A stretch of 8,008 bases of DNA from assembly GCA_030146505.1 (NCBI GenBank), contig JASLCO010000393.1:1-8008 (forward strand), written 5' to 3'. The position numbers and the translations under genes were made by a program. This DNA is from Moraxellaceae bacterium (GTDB lineage: Bacteria > Pseudomonadota > Gammaproteobacteria > Pseudomonadales > Moraxellaceae). Shown here one piece after another: positions 5,325-8,008 of the stretch; positions within the stretch are counted from its first letter, which is position 1; each line of letters begins with the position of its first letter. The notes under the pieces were generated by a model. It saw only the letters and a list, made by a program, of their open reading frames with translations. It was not told the origin of the DNA and did no database searches.

Positions 5325-5633
5325 TCACAGCGTTACCTCGATCGTCTCGAATCCCTTGCCGCCAGCGAGCGACTCGATGATCGCACGCTCGACCGCGCCG
5401 CCGATCGCCCTGAGCGAGGCCATCAGGCGGCCGGACATCCAGTAATCGACCGCCGGGCCGTACGGGACCAGCTCACCCGAGTAGCTGTCGGGGGCGTAGG
5501 TTAGCTCGCCGTCGAGGACGCGCGTGCCGGACGCGTCGGTGATGCGCACCTTGGCGTCGTAGTCGACGCCGTCGCGGACGCCAGTGTCAGTGCTACGGGG
5601 ACGGGTCACAAGGGTCTCGATCGTGATCGTCAT
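5325..5633 (-). CDS. hypothetical 102-aa protein, first gene of minus-strand operon
   Basis: The ATG at 5633 follows AGGAGACC with seven bases between AGGAG and the start. A longer frame to 5729 would run through the promoter and hairpins and is rejected. The protein starts M-T-I-T-I-E-T-L-V, then a beta-rich acidic half (V-D-Y-D-A-K-V-R-I-T-D-A-S-G-T-R), an aromatic middle (Y-A-P-D-S-Y; V-D-Y-W-M-S), a helix (about 66-90, L-M-A-S-L-R-A-I-G-G-A-V-E-R-A-I-I-E) and a final strand F-E-T-I-E-V-T-L. It is soluble, with no Cys. No family recognised. It lies directly behind the only consensus -35 promoter found in the window and a perfect leader hairpin, so its expression is probably controlled. Confidence 0.75.
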   Translation of the reverse strand: MTITIETLVTRPRSTDTGVRDGVDYDAKVRITDASGTRVLDGELTYAPDSYSGELVPYGPAVDYWMSGRLMASLRAIGGAVERAIIESLAGGKGFETIEVTL

Positions 5634-5637
5634 GTCG

Positions 5638-5645
5638 GGTCTCCT
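5638..5645 (-). promoter_or_regulatory. ribosome binding site AGGAGACC for the gene starting at 5633
   Basis: Minus-strand AGGAGACC, seven bases from AGGAG to ATG. It lies four bases after the leader hairpin at 5650-5670. Confidence 0.8.
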
Positions 5646-5649
5646 AGAG

Positions 5650-5670
5650 CTGCCGAGACCATCTCGGCAG
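5650..5670 (-). promoter_or_regulatory. perfect leader hairpin / operator-like palindrome before the 102-aa gene
   Basis: CTGCCGAGA (5650-5658) and TCTCGGCAG (5662-5670) are perfect reverse complements with a 3-base centre. In the minus-strand transcript this would be a 9-bp GC-rich stem just before the ribosome site. There is no U-run after it, so termination is unlikely. Either an RNA element gating ribosome access or a protein-binding operator fits. Confidence 0.7.
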
Positions 5671-5700
5671 GACCGACGCTCTCTCGCGTCGACAAGAGAG

Positions 5701-5729
5701 ACGATGGGGCCTGCGCTTGAATTTGTCAA
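5701..5729 (-). promoter_or_regulatory. sigma70-like promoter for the 5633-to-4291 operon
   Basis: On the minus strand, a perfect TTGACA -35 (5729-5724), a 17-bp spacer and CATCGT as -10 (5706-5701, matching TATAAT at the key A and final T). The patch around the -35 (5717-5744) is markedly AT-rich for this window. Transcription would begin near 5694, between arms of a further inverted repeat (CTCTCT 5679-5684, AGAGAG 5695-5700). The weak -10 suggests modest or activator-dependent strength. Confidence 0.55.
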
Positions 5730-5731
5730 GC
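5715..5731. promoter_or_regulatory. palindrome over the -35 box (operator candidate)
   Basis: GCTTGA (5715-5720) and TCAAGC (5726-5731) flank five bases and overlap the TTGACA. A second nested pair, TTGAATT (5718-5724) and AATTCAA (5737-5743), shares bases with it. A repressor bound here would block the promoter. The RHH protein encoded last in the operon is the obvious candidate; binding is not shown. Confidence 0.5.
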
Positions 5732-5753
5732 ACGAGAATTCAAACGCCGAGCG

Positions 5754-5966
5754 TTAGCGGCGCCCGCGCGCGTAGCGCGACCAGCCACGACCGCTGCTGA
5801 GATAGCCCTTGCGCTGGCGTCCCCCGATCACCGTGACCCGGTGGCCGTGCTCGAGGATCACGCCGCCGCGCGAGGCGAACCGCTCGAGCTCGCCGGCGTC
5901 GACCTCGACGTCCTCGACCAGGTCGATCACCGCGTCGGGATCGTTGGGGAGGGCGAGCCGGGTCAC
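5754..5966 (-). CDS. hypothetical 70-aa protein downstream of the integrase
   Basis: The GTG at 5966 is the first possible start after an in-frame TAG four codons upstream. No Shine-Dalgarno is visible, and the gene begins 30 bp after the integrase stop, so read-through translation or coupling is likely. The protein is bipolar: residues 9-28 are acidic (D-P-D-A-V-I-D-L-V-E-D-V-E-V-D), then G-G-V-I-L-E-H-G-H-R-V-T-V-I-G-G forms likely strands, and the last 20 residues are basic (R-Q-R-K-G-Y; R-Y-A-R-G-R-R). Third codon positions are strongly G/C. A small basic-tailed protein beside a serine integrase could be a directionality factor or DNA-binding regulator, but nothing in the sequence proves it. 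Confidence 0.6.
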   Translation of the reverse strand: MTRLALPNDPDAVIDLVEDVEVDAGELERFASRGGVILEHGHRVTVIGGRQRKGYLSSGRGWSRYARGRR

Positions 5967-5996
5967 GAGAGGAGCCTACGCGGTGGGGCTGATCGG

Positions 5997-7586
5997 TCAC
6001 GCAACTAGGCGGATTCGCAGATAGCTCTCGTCGCCGGGTGACGAAAGTGGCACGGCGACGGGAGCACTATCGTCAAATCGGGCACTTGCGGGCCGCTCGA
6101 GCAGCAGCTCGACGTGCAGATCGGTCCCCTTGAACACGATGCCGCCGGGATCGACGACCGCCAAGATGATGTCCCGGCGCTCTTGAGGCGTCGCGTCGGC
6201 CATCACGGAACGGAAGCGCTCCAACGTCGCCGTGGCCTCCTGCAGGCGCGCCTGCGCGCTGATCGTGGAGCCCCTTCCGCGCTCGGCGGTCCGCAGCTGC
6301 GCGCTCACAGCTGCGCGTTCACGGCGCAGGGCGGTCATCTCCGTATCGAGGTCCTTGTCGGTTAGGATCCCGCGTCGGTAGCGTGCCAGGTGATCGGCAG
6401 CGATCTTGTCGAGTCGCGCGAGGTGCGATCGGTAGCCCTCCGCGTCCCGCGTCCAGTCGCGTGCATCGGCGGCACGCTCGAGCCGATCCGCGGCGAGCGC
6501 CTGAGGAAGCTCGGGATCCTCGAGCTCGCGGCAGATTGCCGCCCACGCGCGCGCGTCCACAGCCTCCACGGGCAGCCAGGGCGCCGAGCAGTAGTTGGGG
6601 TTCACCTTGCGCAGGTGGAAGCGGTTCAGGCAGCCGTACAGCGGCGGGCGTCCCCATTTGCCCTTCTGCAGGTAGCCGGCACGAACGCCAATCTTCGCGC
6701 CGCACGCACCGCATCGAGCAAGACCCTCGATCAGGTATAGGTGCTTCGTCTTGCGCAGCGCGGTCTTCCGATTCGCCGTGAGCGCGTCCTGCGCCTTCTG
6801 CCACAGCTCCTCGGTCACGATCGGCGGGACGTTCAGGATGATCCGCTGCGCCTCGTGCGCCATGTACTCGCCCACCGTGTGCCGCGAGATAATCAGGTCG
6901 TAGAGGCGGCCGCGCTGCCACCGCGTGTTGCCCTTCAGCCCGTGGTACGGGATGCCGCGGGCGTTGAGGTCGTCGGCCAACGCATAGCAGCTCTCGCCGT
7001 TCGCCACGCGCTCGTACAGCTCGCGCACGATGGCGGCCTCTTCGGGGTGTAGCGACCACGAGCTCGGCCTCGTGAACCGTAGCCCGTACGGATCGCGTCC
7101 GGTGATCTTGCGGCCGCGCAGCGCCGCCTGCAGCTTGCCCTCGCGGATGCGCTGCGACTTCTTCCGGCTCTCCGCCGCGGCGAGGTAGCCGCGGAACGAG
7201 ACCATCAGGTCGCCGTGATCCGTGTCGAGATCGAGGACCTCTCCGGTCATCGATGTCGCGACACGTACCCCCGCCTCCTGCAGCGCGCCGATGATCATGC
7301 CGCGCTCGGCGTGGCGTTCGCTGCGCGAGAGGCGATCAAGGTCAACGACAGCGACGACGTCGAAGTGACCGAGCGCCGCGTCACGAAGAAGCGCCGCGAG
7401 CCCCGTTCGCTTCTCGAGCTTGCCGGCGGTAGCCGAGCGCCCGTCGTCGACGTATGTGTCGACGGGGCGGACGAGCTCCCAGCCCATTCGCGCGACGAAC
7501 TCCGGCAACACGCGCAGCTGCGACGCGATGGTCTCGCGCTCGCGCTGCCCCGCGCTAGACACGCGTGCGTAGCAGACGGCGCGCAT
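5997..7586 (-). CDS. large serine recombinase (phage serine integrase)
   Basis: A 529-aa enzyme for site-specific integration and excision. The N-terminal resolvase domain (1-140) has Y-A-R-V-S-S with Arg 8 and nucleophile Ser 10, then D-D-G-R-S-A-T-A-G-K-L-E-K-R and V-D-L-D-R-L-S-R-S with the catalytic arginines (85 and 88). The recombinase domain follows (about 155-280: D-P-Y-G-L-R-F; T-R-W-Q-R-G-R-L-Y-D-L-I-I). A zinc ribbon has Cys 292, 295, 319 and 333. A charged coiled-coil-type stretch (about 380-460) and a C-terminal beta tail complete the usual large serine integrase plan, at a typical length. All motifs are intact, so it should be active. The ATG at 7586 gives the canonical N-terminus. 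There is no Shine-Dalgarno, but the previous stop ends two bases before, so initiation is probably coupled. Confidence 0.95.
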   Translation of the reverse strand: MRAVCYARVSSAGQRERETIASQLRVLPEFVARMGWELVRPVDTYVDDGRSATAGKLEKRTGLAALLRDAALGHFDVVAVVDLDRLSRSERHAERGMIIGALQEAGVRVATSMTGEVLDLDTDHGDLMVSFRGYLAAAESRKKSQRIREGKLQAALRGRKITGRDPYGLRFTRPSSWSLHPEEAAIVRELYERVANGESCYALADDLNARGIPYHGLKGNTRWQRGRLYDLIISRHTVGEYMAHEAQRIILNVPPIVTEELWQKAQDALTANRKTALRKTKHLYLIEGLARCGACGAKIGVRAGYLQKGKWGRPPLYGCLNRFHLRKVNPNYCSAPWLPVEAVDARAWAAICRELEDPELPQALAADRLERAADARDWTRDAEGYRSHLARLDKIAADHLARYRRGILTDKDLDTEMTALRRERAAVSAQLRTAERGRGSTISAQARLQEATATLERFRSVMADATPQERRDIILAVVDPGGIVFKGTDLHVELLLERPASARFDDSAPVAVPLSSPGDESYLRIRLVA

Positions 7587-7588
7587 GG

Positions 7589-7861
7589 CTATTGCGTCGG
7601 GCCCGAATGACGTAGACCGTCATGCTGACGGATCGCAGGATCGTGCGAGCGGCGAGGATCGGATGTGGTCGCCGCTCGCCACTTCGACATGTTGTAGGAC
7701 ACCGCAGATTGATACCCATCTACGAGCACGCGAATGCAGTCGGCCCTCTTAGAGAAGCCGACCACGATTCCCGTCACCCCGGCGGGGAAATGCCCAGCTT
7801 CGTCGCAGCCGCTCGTCGCGACAACGACCTGCCCCTTCATGAAAACGTCTCGCGCGGTCAT
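7589..7861 (-). CDS. 90-aa small SH3-like protein upstream of the integrase
   Basis: The ATG at 7861 overlaps the stop of the preceding 49-aa gene (ATGA), which favours it over the in-frame ATG at 7840. Residues 8-61 look like a small SH3/KOW-type barrel: K-G-Q-V-V-V-A-T, H-F-P-A-G-V-T-G-I-V-V-G-F, C-I-R-V-L-V-D-G-Y and V-S-Y-N-M-S-K-W. The last 30 residues are polar and disordered-looking. Barrels of this 'P-x-G-x-x-G-x-V-V-G-F' pattern occur as short accessory phage proteins of unproven role. The stop lies two bases before the integrase ATG, so the two are co-translated. It could modulate the integrase or simply be a hitch-hiking early gene. Confidence 0.72.
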   Translation of the reverse strand: MTARDVFMKGQVVVATSGCDEAGHFPAGVTGIVVGFSKRADCIRVLVDGYQSAVSYNMSKWRAATTSDPRRSHDPAIRQHDGLRHSGPTQ

Positions 7862-8007
7862 GGACGGTCAGCGTCGCGCGGCGGGGTGGGCTTGTCCATC
7901 AGGATCGACAGCATGCGAATCAAGCGGCGGCGTCGTGCGGGATCCGCGGCCCGCCGAGTGACGGTCACGGTGATCGTCGGCGTCGGCGGCTGCAGCGGCG
8001 CCGTCAT
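7858..8007 (-). CDS. 49-aa small protein, first visible gene of the integrase operon
   Basis: An ATG at 8007 opens a frame of 49 codons ending in a TGA that overlaps the next ATG (ATGA). Most third positions are G or C, which supports coding. The protein has a Pro/Thr/Val N-terminus (T-I-T-V-T-V-T-R-R), a basic helix (A-R-R-R-R-L-I-R-M-L-S-I-L-M) and a polar tail. The window ends one base before this ATG, so a longer N-terminus and the ribosome site cannot be checked. The function is unknown; the short basic amphipathic helix could bind nucleic acid. Confidence 0.6.
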   Translation of the reverse strand: MTAPLQPPTPTITVTVTRRAADPARRRRLIRMLSILMDKPTPPRDADRP

Positions 8008-8008
8008 C

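Noticed and set aside
5740..6000. An 86-codon minus-strand frame whose GTG overlaps the integrase stop as GTGA
   Set aside because: The overlap is tempting because the junction recurs in the window, but after about 14 residues the product is a nearly pure Arg/Gly/Pro shadow. The frame of the 70-aa protein holds the third-position GC bias. A frameshift joining the two cannot be excluded.
1..8008. tRNA genes, CRISPR repeats, insertion sequences
   Set aside because: No cloverleaf with conserved T-arm, no regularly spaced repeats and no transposase motifs were seen; the only recombinase is the serine integrase.

Overview
The window is high-GC, densely packed DNA with overlapping genes, and it reads as part of a temperate phage or prophage. 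The phage signature is a virion-type beta-protein, a coupled lysis cassette ending in an amidase endolysin, and a large serine integrase. Several predicted lipoproteins imply a Gram-negative envelope. The GC content and the two cysteine-rich lipoproteins would suit a myxobacterium-like (Myxococcota) host; that host assignment is inference only.

Layout. (1) 2-1027, plus strand: the 3' part of a virion protein, probably tail or fibre, with two similar beta-domains; its 5' end lies outside the window. (2) 1024-1721, minus strand: two small cysteine-rich lipoprotein genes inserted against the phage direction, a moron-like cargo block. (3) 1794-4275, plus strand: a tight cassette of a one-TM protein, a small Cys/His protein, a lipoprotein, a protein of the phage 'FRKKPVVIDA' family, an N-acetylmuramoyl-L-alanine amidase with a C-terminal peptidoglycan-binding-like segment, and a small frameshifted gene. 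The last four are linked by 4-bp GTGA/ATGA start-stop overlaps. (4) 5633 down to 4291, minus strand: a four-gene operon of three unrecognised proteins and a terminal ribbon-helix-helix DNA-binding protein. It has its own consensus -35 box, palindromes over the promoter and leader, and a long inverted repeat between two of its genes. (5) 8007 down to 5754, minus strand: a 49-aa gene, a 90-aa SH3-like protein, the 529-aa serine recombinase and a 70-aa protein. The first three are linked by an ATGA overlap and a TAG-CC-ATG junction.

How it fits together. Block 3 would lyse the host at the end of the lytic cycle. Block 5 would integrate and, with an unidentified directionality factor, excise the phage. 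Block 2 is the best candidate for surface-expressed lysogenic cargo. Block 4 looks like a self-regulated module whose last gene may bind the palindromes at its own promoter; its output is unknown. Four genes (2454, 4930, 5278, 5633) share the extended ribosome-binding sequence (A/C)GGAGACC at nearly the same distance from the start. No tRNA, rRNA, CRISPR array or insertion sequence was seen, and no gene-free stretch exceeds about 120 bases.
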